Shown here piece by piece: positions 1-7,962 of a stretch of DNA of 64,000 nt (position 1 is its first letter; the number at the start of each line of letters is the position of its first letter). The stretch comes from Prado023 sp963777855 (GTDB lineage Bacteria; Actinomycetota; Actinomycetes; S36-B12; CAIYMF01), in the NCBI GenBank assembly GCA_963777855.1, contig CAVZRW010000004.1:62001-126000 (forward strand). The letters run 5' to 3'. Under the pieces are notes generated by a model. The model was not told where the DNA came from and did not search any database. It saw nothing but the letters and a program-made list of their open reading frames with translations. The translations under genes were made by a program, and so were the position numbers.

Positions 1-30
1 CATGCCTTCACGGTAGTCACCGGCGCTGGG

Positions 31-49
31 CCCCGTCGCGCCGACGGGG
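31..49. other. short stem-loop before the glycogen gene
   Basis: CCCCGTCG and CGACGGGG form a perfect 8-bp stem around a 3-nt loop, about 60 nt before the first gene. It could end a transcript entering from the left or sit in the leader of the glycogen gene. There is no T tract. Confidence 0.35.
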
Positions 50-108
50 GTCCGATCGGGGTGTCCGTGACGAGCATCGACCCCGCGCCCCGGCCTACTG
101 TTCAGCGC

Positions 109-1278
109 ATGAGAGTCGGACTGCTGACAAGGGAGTGGCCACCCGAGGCGTACGGCGGTGCCGGCGTCCACGTGGAGTATCTGGCGCGCGAGCTGCGCAA
201 GCTCATCGACGTCGACGTGCAGTGCTGGGGAGCCCCCCGGACTGACGCGACCGCCCACCAGGTGCCCGAGACCCTGACCGGGGCCAACGCCTCGGTGCAG
301 ACGATGGGGATCTCGTTGGCCATGGTCGCGGCCAGCGAGGGTGTCGACCTGCTGCACTCGCACACCTGGTACGCGAACTTCGCCGGCCACACCGGCGGGA
401 TCTACCTCGACGTGCCGCACGTGATCTCCGCGCACTCCCTGGAGCCCAAGCGGCCGTGGAAGGCCGAGCAGCTCGGCGGCGGGTACCGGTTGAGCTCGTG
501 GATCGAGCGCACGGCCTACGAGGGCGCCGACCGGATCATCGCGGTCAGCCACGGCATGCGCGGTGACGTGCTCGAGTCCTACCCGGATGTCGACCCGGCC
601 AAGGTCGACGTCGTGCACAACGGCATCGACACCGCCCTCTACCAGCCCGACCCGAACACGGACCTGATCGAGGCCGCGGGGATCGACCCCAGCAGGCCGT
701 ACGTGCTGTTCGTCGGCCGGATCACCCGGCAGAAGGGCATCGCCCACCTGCTGAAGGCCGCAGCCCGGATGGACCCGGACATCCCGCTGGTGCTGATCGC
801 CTCGTCGCCGGACACCCCCGAGCTCGGCGCGGAGGTCGAGGCCGGCGTGGCTGCGCTGCGCCAGAGCAAGGGCGAGGCGAACATGGTGTGGGTCAACGAG
901 CACCTGAGCCGGGCGCACCTGGTGCAGGCGCTGACCCATGCCGGGGTCTTCGCCTGCCCGTCGGTCTACGAGCCCCTGGGCATCGTGAACCTCGAGGCGA
1001 TGGCCTGCGAGACGCCCGTGGTCGCCAGCGACGTCGGGGGCATCCCCGAGGTGGTCGTCGAGGGCGAGACCGGGCACCTGGTCCACTACGAGGAGGCCGA
1101 CCCCACCGGGTTCGAGGCCGCGGTGGCTGACGCACTGACCTCGGTCATGGCCGACCCGGCCAAGGGCGCGGCGATGGGCGTGGCCGGCCGGGCGCGCGCC
1201 GTCGAGGAGTTCGGTTGGGACAAGATCGCCAGGATCACCGTCGACGTGTACCAGAGGGCCATCGACGCACGCGGCTGA
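109..1278 (+). CDS. glgA: GT4 glycogen synthase / maltose-1-phosphate synthase (GlgA/GlgM type)
   Basis: A cytosolic retaining glycosyltransferase that moves glucose from ADP-glucose onto a glucan or onto glucose-1-phosphate. The N-terminus has the actinobacterial MRVGLLTREWPPE start followed by the YGGAGVHV glycine loop. The second Rossmann domain carries VGRITRQKG and the family E-x7-E segment in YEPLGIVNLEAMA (about residues 285-297). ATG 109 is chosen because family members start at MRV; an in-frame GTG at 61 would add 16 poorly conserved residues. Length (389 residues) is normal for the GT4 group. In mycobacteria this type is named GlgM and feeds the maltosyl-transfer route to glycogen, so the exact acceptor cannot be settled here. 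Confidence 0.9.
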   Translation: MRVGLLTREWPPEAYGGAGVHVEYLARELRKLIDVDVQCWGAPRTDATAHQVPETLTGANASVQTMGISLAMVAASEGVDLLHSHTWYANFAGHTGGIYLDVPHVISAHSLEPKRPWKAEQLGGGYRLSSWIERTAYEGADRIIAVSHGMRGDVLESYPDVDPAKVDVVHNGIDTALYQPDPNTDLIEAAGIDPSRPYVLFVGRITRQKGIAHLLKAAARMDPDIPLVLIASSPDTPELGAEVEAGVAALRQSKGEANMVWVNEHLSRAHLVQALTHAGVFACPSVYEPLGIVNLEAMACETPVVASDVGGIPEVVVEGETGHLVHYEEADPTGFEAAVADALTSVMADPAKGAAMGVAGRARAVEEFGWDKIARITVDVYQRAIDARG

Positions 1279-1296
1279 GCGAACCCGGAGGAATGC

Positions 1297-2811
1297 ATGA
1301 CTGAGTTCGATCCGCAGCGAGGCATCGACTTCCCGGTCGAGGACGGCCGGCAGTCATCGTTGGCCACCGGACGGGCGGTCTTCGCCGACGCCGCCCGGGC
1401 CACCGACCCGGAGCTGGCGCGGCAGATCGAGGGCACGACGAACTGGCGCAAGGACTACATGGGGCCGGTGCGCGACTTCGTCGAGTCCGGGCTGAAGGCC
1501 GACGCAGGGTCGGTGTCGATGAGCCGTGACGGCCTGGCCAGCCTCTACCAGCGCTTCACCTTCACCCGCGACGCACAGACCACCAGCGTGCCCGAGGCGT
1601 TCGCCGCCTTCACCGACGCGCACTTCGCCACCGCCGAGGTGGTCGGCACCGGCCGTGCGGTCACCGAGCTGGCCATCCCGTACCACGGCCGGGTGCTCAC
1701 CGGCGCCGACCTGCGCCACCAGCTCGACGTCTGGGTGGCCAAGGGCGTGGTCGAGCCCAGCTTCGCCAACGCGCTCGAGACGCTCATCGCGCACCCGGAG
1801 TGGCTGGACCTCACCGGCGAGGACTTCGTGGTGCTCGGCGCCGGGGCCGAGATGGGACCCCTGCGCAGCCTCCTCGACTGGGGCGCCACGGTCTGGGCGG
1901 TGGACCTGCCCCGCGCCGAGCCGTGGCGGCGGATCATCGCCAGCGCCCAGAAGCGGGCGGGCCGGCTCAAGGTGCCCGTCCCGGCCGCGGCCCCCGATCG
2001 CACGACGCTGGAGGGCGCGGCGCTGGCCGCCGTGGCCGGGGCCGACCTGCTCACCCAGGGCCCGGAGATCCGCACCTGGCTCGAAGGCATCGACGGGCCG
2101 TTCACGGTCGGTAACTACGTGTACGCCGACGGCCCGCTGCACGTGCGGGTCTCGCTGGCCATCGACGCGGTCAGCATGGACCTGATCGGGGCCGGCCGCG
2201 ACGTGACCCTGGCCTGGCTGGCCACGCCCACCGACGTCTTCGCCGTGCCGATCGAGGCCGTCGAGGAGTCCCGTCGGCGCTGGCGCGACGCGGCCTCAGC
2301 CTGGCGCGCGGCGCGGCGCCCGATGCGCCTGGCCGGCCAGTTCGCGCCGAACTACCCGAGCACGGTGTGGACCTCGAACGGGGTGCAGTACGGCATAAGC
2401 GACTGCCTGGTCAGCCAGCAGGGGCCGAACTACAACCTGGCCAAGCGCCTGCAGCGCTGGCGAGCCCTGGTGGCCCGCGACGAGGGTGTGCGCAGCTCGC
2501 TGAACGTGGCCCCGAGCACCCGCACGCGCTCCGTGGTGAAGAACCGCGCCCTGGCCGCGGCCTACGCCGGAGCCGGCCGGTTCGGCCTGGAGATCTTCGA
2601 GCCGAACACGTCCAACGCGATCATGGCCGGGCTGCTCGTGCACGACCTGCGCAACCCGGCCTCCAGCGCCAACCCCGAGGTCGACCTGCCCCACCCGATG
2701 CAGCTGTTCATCGAGGGGGCAGCCCACGGCGGGCTGTGGCGATCGGAGTACGCCGCCCGCTCTGTGCTCGGCATCGCCGCCGTCGCTGGCATGTTCGAGC
2801 GCAACGCCTGA
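1297..2811 (+). CDS. conserved protein of unknown function with a Rossmann-like GAGAEMG motif
   Basis: A 504-residue protein with a good GGAGG ribosome site ahead of its ATG, starting 18 nt after the glycogen enzyme, so probably co-transcribed. I do not recognise a characterised family. Around residues 178-200 it reads FVVLGAGAEMG and then WGATVWAVDLP, a glycine-rich nucleotide-binding turn followed by an acidic end of strand 2 as in NAD-binding Rossmann folds. No signal peptide or clear membrane segment is visible. The C-terminal half contains long conserved-looking helices (for example NYNLAKRLQRWRALVARDEG). A dehydrogenase-like or SAM-binding role is possible but not shown. Confidence 0.75.
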   Translation: MTEFDPQRGIDFPVEDGRQSSLATGRAVFADAARATDPELARQIEGTTNWRKDYMGPVRDFVESGLKADAGSVSMSRDGLASLYQRFTFTRDAQTTSVPEAFAAFTDAHFATAEVVGTGRAVTELAIPYHGRVLTGADLRHQLDVWVAKGVVEPSFANALETLIAHPEWLDLTGEDFVVLGAGAEMGPLRSLLDWGATVWAVDLPRAEPWRRIIASAQKRAGRLKVPVPAAAPDRTTLEGAALAAVAGADLLTQGPEIRTWLEGIDGPFTVGNYVYADGPLHVRVSLAIDAVSMDLIGAGRDVTLAWLATPTDVFAVPIEAVEESRRRWRDAASAWRAARRPMRLAGQFAPNYPSTVWTSNGVQYGISDCLVSQQGPNYNLAKRLQRWRALVARDEGVRSSLNVAPSTRTRSVVKNRALAAAYAGAGRFGLEIFEPNTSNAIMAGLLVHDLRNPASSANPEVDLPHPMQLFIEGAAHGGLWRSEYAARSVLGIAAVAGMFERNA

Positions 2812-2857
2812 GCGGGGCAGTTGCCACGACCGGCCCGCAGGTGGCAGCGTCCGGGGC

Positions 2858-3253
2858 GTGGACACTCCCCGGGTCAGGGTCGTCCTCGGGCACCCCGAGG
2901 ACACCTCGGCCGAGCTGATCGTGGTGGCCGGGACGCGTCTGGCTGCGCACGGACGCACGGTGACGGTGCCGGCCCCCCGGTGGCAGGCGGGCAGGGACGA
3001 CCGCCTGCTGGCCGAGGCCTACCGGCAGGCGATCGCGGCCGCCAACGACCGCGGGGCACGGTCGATGGCGCTGCCGGCCATCCTGGCCCGCGGCGTGTGG
3101 CCGCTGGACGACGTCACCCGGGTGGCCCTGACGGTGCTGCTGTCCACGCCCACCACGCTGCGCGAGGTGCTCATCGTGGCCAGCACCCCGGCGATGGTGG
3201 AGCGCTGGGCCGAGGCACTGGTCCGCGAGCCCGGCCGGCCCCACCGGAGGTGA
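2858..3253 (+). CDS. short macro-domain-like protein
   Basis: A 131-residue protein starting with GTG. The middle reads LAEAYRQAIAAANDRGARSMALPAIL and then WPLDDVTRVALTVL, which matches the second half of ADP-ribose-binding macro domains (the helix before the AFPAIS-type strand and the following helix). The N-terminal part with the usual GDIT and IVNAAN signatures is missing or divergent, so hydrolase activity is doubtful. It may be a stand-alone regulatory macro fold. Convergent with the ATPase gene, leaving 6 nt between stop codons. The assignment rests on pattern recognition of one half of the fold. Confidence 0.55.
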   Translation: MDTPRVRVVLGHPEDTSAELIVVAGTRLAAHGRTVTVPAPRWQAGRDDRLLAEAYRQAIAAANDRGARSMALPAILARGVWPLDDVTRVALTVLLSTPTTLREVLIVASTPAMVERWAEALVREPGRPHRR

Positions 3254-3259
3254 GCCGCC

Positions 3260-4435
3260 TCAGCTGTCCTCGGGCTGGCGGTTCACGAACGCGGCCATGG
3301 CCGGCACCGTGTAGGCGACCATCCCGTGGTCCGGGGAGTAGATCAGGCCCTTGCCGATGAGGCTGGCGCGCAGCGGGCCCAGCGAGGTGACCTTCTTGTT
3401 CAGCCGCTCGGCGACCCGACCCGTCGCGCTGCCCGCGTCGCCGTCGAGGGCCATTGCCCGCAGGTACTCCCGCTCCGCGCGGGTCGCCCTGTCCCAGCGG
3501 ACCCGGAAGAAGCCGGAGTCCAGCACGAGCTGGCCGTGGGCCACGCCGACGCGGGCGTCGGCCACCGTGATGCCGGGCCCGTCGGCGGCGTCCCAGGCCT
3601 CCTGGCCGAACTGCTGCAGGAAGTATGGATAGCCCTCGGCCCGCCGTGCCACGAGGGTCAGGGCCTCCTGCTCCCAGGCCACCCCCTCGGCCGCGGCCGG
3701 CTGGGCCAGCGCCGCGATCGCGGCCGCGGTGTCCAGGGCGCCGACCGTGTGGAAGTCGAAGAGCCGCTCGGCGTAGGACTTGGCCTCGGCGAGCTTGCGC
3801 GGCAGGCTCGGCAGCCCGGCCAGGGCGATCACCAGCCGATCGCCGCGCTGGTTGGCGGCATGGACGATCGAGCACAGGGCGACCAGCTCCTCCGCGGCGA
3901 GGTCCTGGGCCTCGTCGACGAGGACCGCCACCCCCACCCCGGTGTCCTGCGCCGCACCGCTGAGGTCGCGCAGCAGCTTGGCCAGGTCGGACTCGAAGCC
4001 GCCGGTGCCGGCCCCGCCGCCCGGGGCTCCGGCCAGGTCCACGCCGAAGCTCCATGTGCCCGAGGAGTCGTAGGAGGCCTTGAAGCTCAGGGCCGTCTTC
4101 AGGGCCTTGAGCACGCGCTGGCCCACCCCGGGCCGGGCCAGGTCGACGAGGTTGTCGTAGAACGCCTCCCCGATCGAGTCCCGGATCGTGCGCCCGGACC
4201 GGGCCTCGACCTGCGCGACCAGCCAGCCGCGATCACGGGCCAGGCGCGCGAACCGGGCCAGCAGCACCGTCTTGCCCACTCCCCGCAGGCCGTAGAGGGC
4301 CAGGGACTGGGCGTCCCGGCCCGCCTCGATCCGGCGCAGGGCCACGTCCCAGGCCGCCAGCTGTGCCTGGCGGCCGGTCAGGGCCGCCGGCGGGCGCCCC
4401 GCTCCCGGTGCGTACGGGTTGGAGATGGGGTCCAC
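3260..4435 (-). CDS. AAA/STAND-type ATPase (Cdc6-like P-loop protein)
   Basis: A 391-residue predicted cytosolic P-loop ATPase. Walker A is GLRGVGKT (residues 49-56), Walker B is VAVLVDEAQD (about 168-177), followed by a sensor-like RLVIALAGLPSLPRKL segment. The C-terminal 120 residues look like winged-helix repeats, including a stretch RVAERLNKKVTSLGPLRASL, similar to archaeal and bacterial Cdc6/MalT-type ATPases found alone in genomes. GTG start. A -10 hexamer lies 7 nt upstream, suggesting a leaderless message. The function could be DNA or partner remodelling; no partner gene is adjacent. Confidence 0.75.
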   Translation of the reverse strand: MDPISNPYAPGAGRPPAALTGRQAQLAAWDVALRRIEAGRDAQSLALYGLRGVGKTVLLARFARLARDRGWLVAQVEARSGRTIRDSIGEAFYDNLVDLARPGVGQRVLKALKTALSFKASYDSSGTWSFGVDLAGAPGGGAGTGGFESDLAKLLRDLSGAAQDTGVGVAVLVDEAQDLAAEELVALCSIVHAANQRGDRLVIALAGLPSLPRKLAEAKSYAERLFDFHTVGALDTAAAIAALAQPAAAEGVAWEQEALTLVARRAEGYPYFLQQFGQEAWDAADGPGITVADARVGVAHGQLVLDSGFFRVRWDRATRAEREYLRAMALDGDAGSATGRVAERLNKKVTSLGPLRASLIGKGLIYSPDHGMVAYTVPAMAAFVNRQPEDS

Positions 4436-4442
4436 GCCCGGC

Positions 4443-4448
4443 AGTATA
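4443..4448 (-). promoter_or_regulatory. -10 element of a leaderless promoter for the AAA ATPase
   Basis: On the minus strand TATACT ends 7 nt before the GTG start of the ATPase, so transcription should begin at or within a base or two of the start codon. No Shine-Dalgarno is present. The 4436-4510 stretch is clearly more AT-rich than its surroundings, as expected of a promoter in this genome. Confidence 0.5.
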
Positions 4449-4544
4449 GGTATCTATTGCGCCGTGTAGTGATTCACAATAGGGGCGCATACACGAGTAC
4501 ACAACGGAGCAGACCGAGCCCCGCCGCCGTGGTTCAGGGCTGAC

Positions 4545-5017
4545 TCAGCCCAGGCCGAGCATCGACTTGAGCTGGTCCCCGCCGGGGATCTGGTCGAGCA
4601 CCTGGGCGACCTCCTGCGGATTGGCCGGCAGCTGGCCGTTCGGGGTCACCTCGTTGACCAGCCCGGGCAGGATCTGCGACAGGCTCGCCGACACGTCGGT
4701 GGGGTCCAGGCCGGCCTGCTGGGCGATCGCACCGACCTCGTCGGGCAGCGCCGCGGCGATCTGGTCGGCGTCCACCGGCGCGTTCTCCCCGGTGCCGACC
4801 CAGGAGTTCGCCTGGTCGCCGAGGCCGGCGCCGCCGAGCTTGCCCAGCAGGTCCTGCAGGCCGCCGCTGCGGGCGAACATCGCGATGAACGGCCCGGCCA
4901 CCGCCATCATCTTCGCCATGTCCTGGGACACCGCACCGGGATCGACTGCCCCGCCCGCGCCGCCCTGCCCGGTCGCCGCACCCAGGATCCCCCGAGGAGG
5001 TCGTCAAGTCCTGCCAT
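4545..5017 (-). CDS. YidB/DUF937-like protein with an apparent frameshift near its start
   Basis: The downstream frame gives a 128-residue YidB-like protein (MAKMMAVAGPFIAMFARSG, then GLQDLLGKLGG and a C-terminal DQLKSMLGLG). Upstream, ATG 5017 behind an AAGGAAGG site starts MAGLDDLLGG, the expected family N-terminus, but in another frame. Restoring one base in the run of five Cs at 4989-4993 joins the two as MAGLDDLLGG-ILGAATGQGG. So the gene is probably about 150 residues with a one-base sequence error or a real frameshift. The family is small, glutamine- and glycine-rich and of unknown function. Confidence 0.6.
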
Positions 5018-5153
5018 GATCGTTGCCTTCCTTCTCGCCGCGCCCATGTGGATCGCCCGCCCACCCTAGGACCGGCCCGGACCGTGACGCAGGGCCAGCG
5101 CGGCACCCCGAACTAGACTCATCCCACGGCGCCAGCCGACCCCCGGAGGTCCG

Positions 5154-6449
5154 ATGAGCATCCAGGCAGTCCCGGCAGCACCGGCCGTCCTCGACTCACC
5201 GTGGGGCGGCTCCGACGAGCGGCGCCGCCTGGCGCTGCGGCGCATGAAGGCACTGGCCACCGGGCTGTTCGTGCTCGCCGCGGTGATCTACGTGGTCACG
5301 ATCCTGGTCGACGGCCCCAATGCCGGGGGCTGGCTGGGCTACGTGCAGGCCGGCTCCGAGGCGGCCATGGTCGGCGCCCTGGCCGACTGGTTCGCCGTGA
5401 CCGCCCTGTTCAAGCACCCCCTGGGCCTGCCCATCCCGCACACGGCGATCATCCCCACCCGCAAGGACCAGATGGGTGAGAGCCTCGGCGAGTTCGTCGG
5501 GACCCACTTCCTGGCCGACGACGTGGTGCGCGAGAAGGTGCTCGGCGCGCAGGTGACCCGCCGCGCCGGGCAGTGGCTGCGCCAGCCGGATAACGCGGTG
5601 CGGGTCTCCGGCGAGATGGGCCGGGCGATGCGCGGCCTGCTCGCCGTGCTCGACGAGGAGCAGATGCGCACGATGATCGAGCGGGTGATCGCCACCCGCG
5701 TCGAGGCCACCGAGGTCTCGCCGGCCCTGGGCACCCTGCTCGACCGGATCGTGCGCGACGGCGCCCACACCGGGATCGTCGACGTCCTGGCCGATCGCAC
5801 ACACACCTGGGTGGTGCGCAACCGTGCCTCCATCATCGACGTGGTCGAGACCCGGGCCCCCACGTGGACGCCGAAGTTCGTCGACGGGATGGTGGCCGAC
5901 CGCGTGCACCTGGAGCTCGTGAAGCTGGCCGCGGCCATCCGCGACGACCCCGCCCACCCGGTGCGCATCGCGATCGACAGGATGCTGGTGCAGTTCGCCG
6001 ACGACCTGCGCAGCAACCCCAGCACCAAGGAGCGGGTGGAGGCGGCGAAGGTCGACCTCTACAACCACCCCGACGTGCAGCGCTCGGTCAGCCAGATCTG
6101 GGGCACAGCCAAGCGGGTGCTGCTGGAGTCGGCCGACGACCCGACCAGCGAGCTGCGGGTGCGGGCCACCGGGGCCCTGGCCCAGCTCGGCGAGACGATG
6201 GCCACCGACGCCGCCGTGCAGTCCCGCCTCGATGGCTGGATCACCGACACCGTGGTCAGCCTGGTGGGCGACTACAAGGTGGAGCTCACCAGCGTGATCA
6301 CCGACACCGTCGCCCGCTGGGACGGCCCCGAGACCGCCACCCGGATCGAGCTGGCGGTGGGCCGTGACCTGCAGTTCATCCGGATCAACGGCACCGTCGT
6401 CGGCGCCCTGGCCGGCCTGGCGATCCACGCCCTGACCCAGCTGGCCTGA
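5154..6449 (+). CDS. DUF445 family membrane-anchored protein
   Basis: A 431-residue protein with the DUF445 signature: an N-terminal membrane segment (about residues 37-53, LFVLAAVIYVVTILV) followed by EAAMVGALADWFAVTALFKH and PHTAIIP..KDQMGESLGEFV. A second hydrophobic segment lies at the extreme C-terminus. The long middle part is helical and probably peripheral to the membrane. ATG follows a CGGAGGT ribosome site. Members are widespread and uncharacterised; the E. coli relative is YjiN. Single gene with its own leader. Confidence 0.85.
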   Translation: MSIQAVPAAPAVLDSPWGGSDERRRLALRRMKALATGLFVLAAVIYVVTILVDGPNAGGWLGYVQAGSEAAMVGALADWFAVTALFKHPLGLPIPHTAIIPTRKDQMGESLGEFVGTHFLADDVVREKVLGAQVTRRAGQWLRQPDNAVRVSGEMGRAMRGLLAVLDEEQMRTMIERVIATRVEATEVSPALGTLLDRIVRDGAHTGIVDVLADRTHTWVVRNRASIIDVVETRAPTWTPKFVDGMVADRVHLELVKLAAAIRDDPAHPVRIAIDRMLVQFADDLRSNPSTKERVEAAKVDLYNHPDVQRSVSQIWGTAKRVLLESADDPTSELRVRATGALAQLGETMATDAAVQSRLDGWITDTVVSLVGDYKVELTSVITDTVARWDGPETATRIELAVGRDLQFIRINGTVVGALAGLAIHALTQLA

Positions 6450-6607
6450 CCCGCTGGGGGACCACACGGTGGCCATCAGTTGAACTCTTGGTGAACGGCC
6501 CGCAGGGTGCAGGTGACGCACCCCCTTGCGGTTGGCTTTGAAACGGACACGGCCCCTACCGTGTGCCTGGGTCCAGCCGGGCCCCGCACGGGTTCTAGGA
6601 GTCCGAC

Positions 6608-7876
6608 GTGGACATGGTCCTGATCGCAGTCATCGGCGTCATCGCACTGGCGCTGCTTTTCGACTTCACCAACGGCTTCCATGACGCCGCCAACTCGACC
6701 TCCACGGTCGTCGCGACCAAGGCGCTCAAGCCCCGGACCGCGGTCTACATGGCGGCGTTCTTCAACTTCGCCGCCCTCTTCGTGGTCGGCACGACCGTGG
6801 CCAACACCGTGGCCAAGACGGTCAACGTCGACGAACTCGGGGTCCAGTCCGGGGGCGTGCCCGTCGGGCTGGCCGTGGCCTTCGGCGCCCTGATGGCCGC
6901 GATCTTCTGGAACTACTTCACCTGGTCGATCGGCATGCCCTCCTCGTCGAGCCACGCCCTCATCGGCGGGCTGGTCGGAGCGGGCCTGGCCGCGGGCGGG
7001 TCGGGCGCGATCAAGTGGAGCAGCGTCGAGAAGACCGTGCTGGCGATCGTGCTCTCCCCGATGGTGGCGTTCACGGTGGCGTTCGTCGCGATGTTCCTCG
7101 TGGGGGTGCTGCAGAAGCTGACCCGGTGGGAGGACGACGCCAAGCCGTTCAAGTGGTTGCAGATCGTCTCCTCGGCTGCGGTCTCCTTCGGACACGGCGC
7201 CAACGACGCCCAGAAGACGATGGGCGTGATCTTCTTCGCGCTGGTCTCCGGCGGGTACCTGGGCTCGGATGCGGAGATCCCGCTGTGGGTCGAGCTCGCG
7301 GCCTACTCGATGATCGCCCTGGGCACCCTGTGGGGCGGCTGGAAGATCATCGAGACGATGGGCCTGCGGATCACCAAGTTGAACTCCAACTCCGGGGTGG
7401 CCGCCAACATCGGTGCCACCACGGCCATCTTCGGCGCCACCGAGCTGGGCATCCCGATCTCCACGACCCAGGCGGCCGCCTCGTCGGTCATGGGTGCCGG
7501 GGCAGCGTCCGGAGGCGGGCTGAACATGCGCAAGATCGGCGAGATGGTGGTCGCCTGGATCTTCACCGTGCCGGCGGCCGCGGCAGCCGGATTCGTGGTC
7601 TTCAAGCTCACGACCTTCCCCGACCCCTGGGGCTGGGTGGTCAGCGGGGCGGCGATCCTGGCCCTGCTGCTCTGGGCCGCCCGCCTGATGATGGGCGCCG
7701 AGAACGCCGACGACATCGCCGCGATGCTGCCCAGCGACGAGGAGCTGCACCAGTACCACACGGTGCCCCACCCGGACCTGCACGAGTACGAGGGCCCGCA
7801 GCACGTCAACCACCACGAGCTGGAGCGCACGCTGCACGAGGACGCCCCGCCGACCAAGGAGCCCGAGACCAGGTAG
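6608..7876 (+). CDS. pit: PiT-family inorganic phosphate transporter
   Basis: An integral membrane permease of 422 residues that imports phosphate (often as a metal-phosphate complex) with protons. Both halves carry the PiT signature: GFHDAANSTSTVVATKAL near the N-terminus and GHGANDAQKTMGVI in the middle, plus SIGMPSSSSHALIGG and its repeat GIPISTTQAAASSVMG. The GTG start at 6608 directly precedes the first membrane helix. The C-terminal tail is hydrophilic and histidine-rich (HQYHTVPHPDLHEYEGPQHVNHHE), which may bind metal. Single gene, convergent with the SpoIID gene. Confidence 0.92.
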   Translation: MDMVLIAVIGVIALALLFDFTNGFHDAANSTSTVVATKALKPRTAVYMAAFFNFAALFVVGTTVANTVAKTVNVDELGVQSGGVPVGLAVAFGALMAAIFWNYFTWSIGMPSSSSHALIGGLVGAGLAAGGSGAIKWSSVEKTVLAIVLSPMVAFTVAFVAMFLVGVLQKLTRWEDDAKPFKWLQIVSSAAVSFGHGANDAQKTMGVIFFALVSGGYLGSDAEIPLWVELAAYSMIALGTLWGGWKIIETMGLRITKLNSNSGVAANIGATTAIFGATELGIPISTTQAAASSVMGAGAASGGGLNMRKIGEMVVAWIFTVPAAAAAGFVVFKLTTFPDPWGWVVSGAAILALLLWAARLMMGAENADDIAAMLPSDEELHQYHTVPHPDLHEYEGPQHVNHHELERTLHEDAPPTKEPETR

Positions 7877-7893
7877 GGCTCTGGGGTCGGGGC

Positions 7894-7962
7894 GGTCCCG
7901 GCCAGTCCAGTCGGGGGGGTCCCGGTCAGTCGGTGTCGGGACGGTTTCCCGGTCAGTCGGTG
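7894..7962. repeat. short direct repeats between pit and the SpoIID gene
   Basis: The 16-mer TCCCGGTCAGTCGGTG occurs at 7920-7935 and 7947-7962, and a diverged copy begins at 7894. The last copy overlaps the end of the SpoIID coding region, so the array may have grown into the gap between two convergent genes. Confidence 0.6.

Noticed and set aside
6530..6600. Possible phosphate-control (Pho-box-like) site before pit
   Set aside because: TTGAAA is present, but no repeated half-sites with proper spacing could be found.
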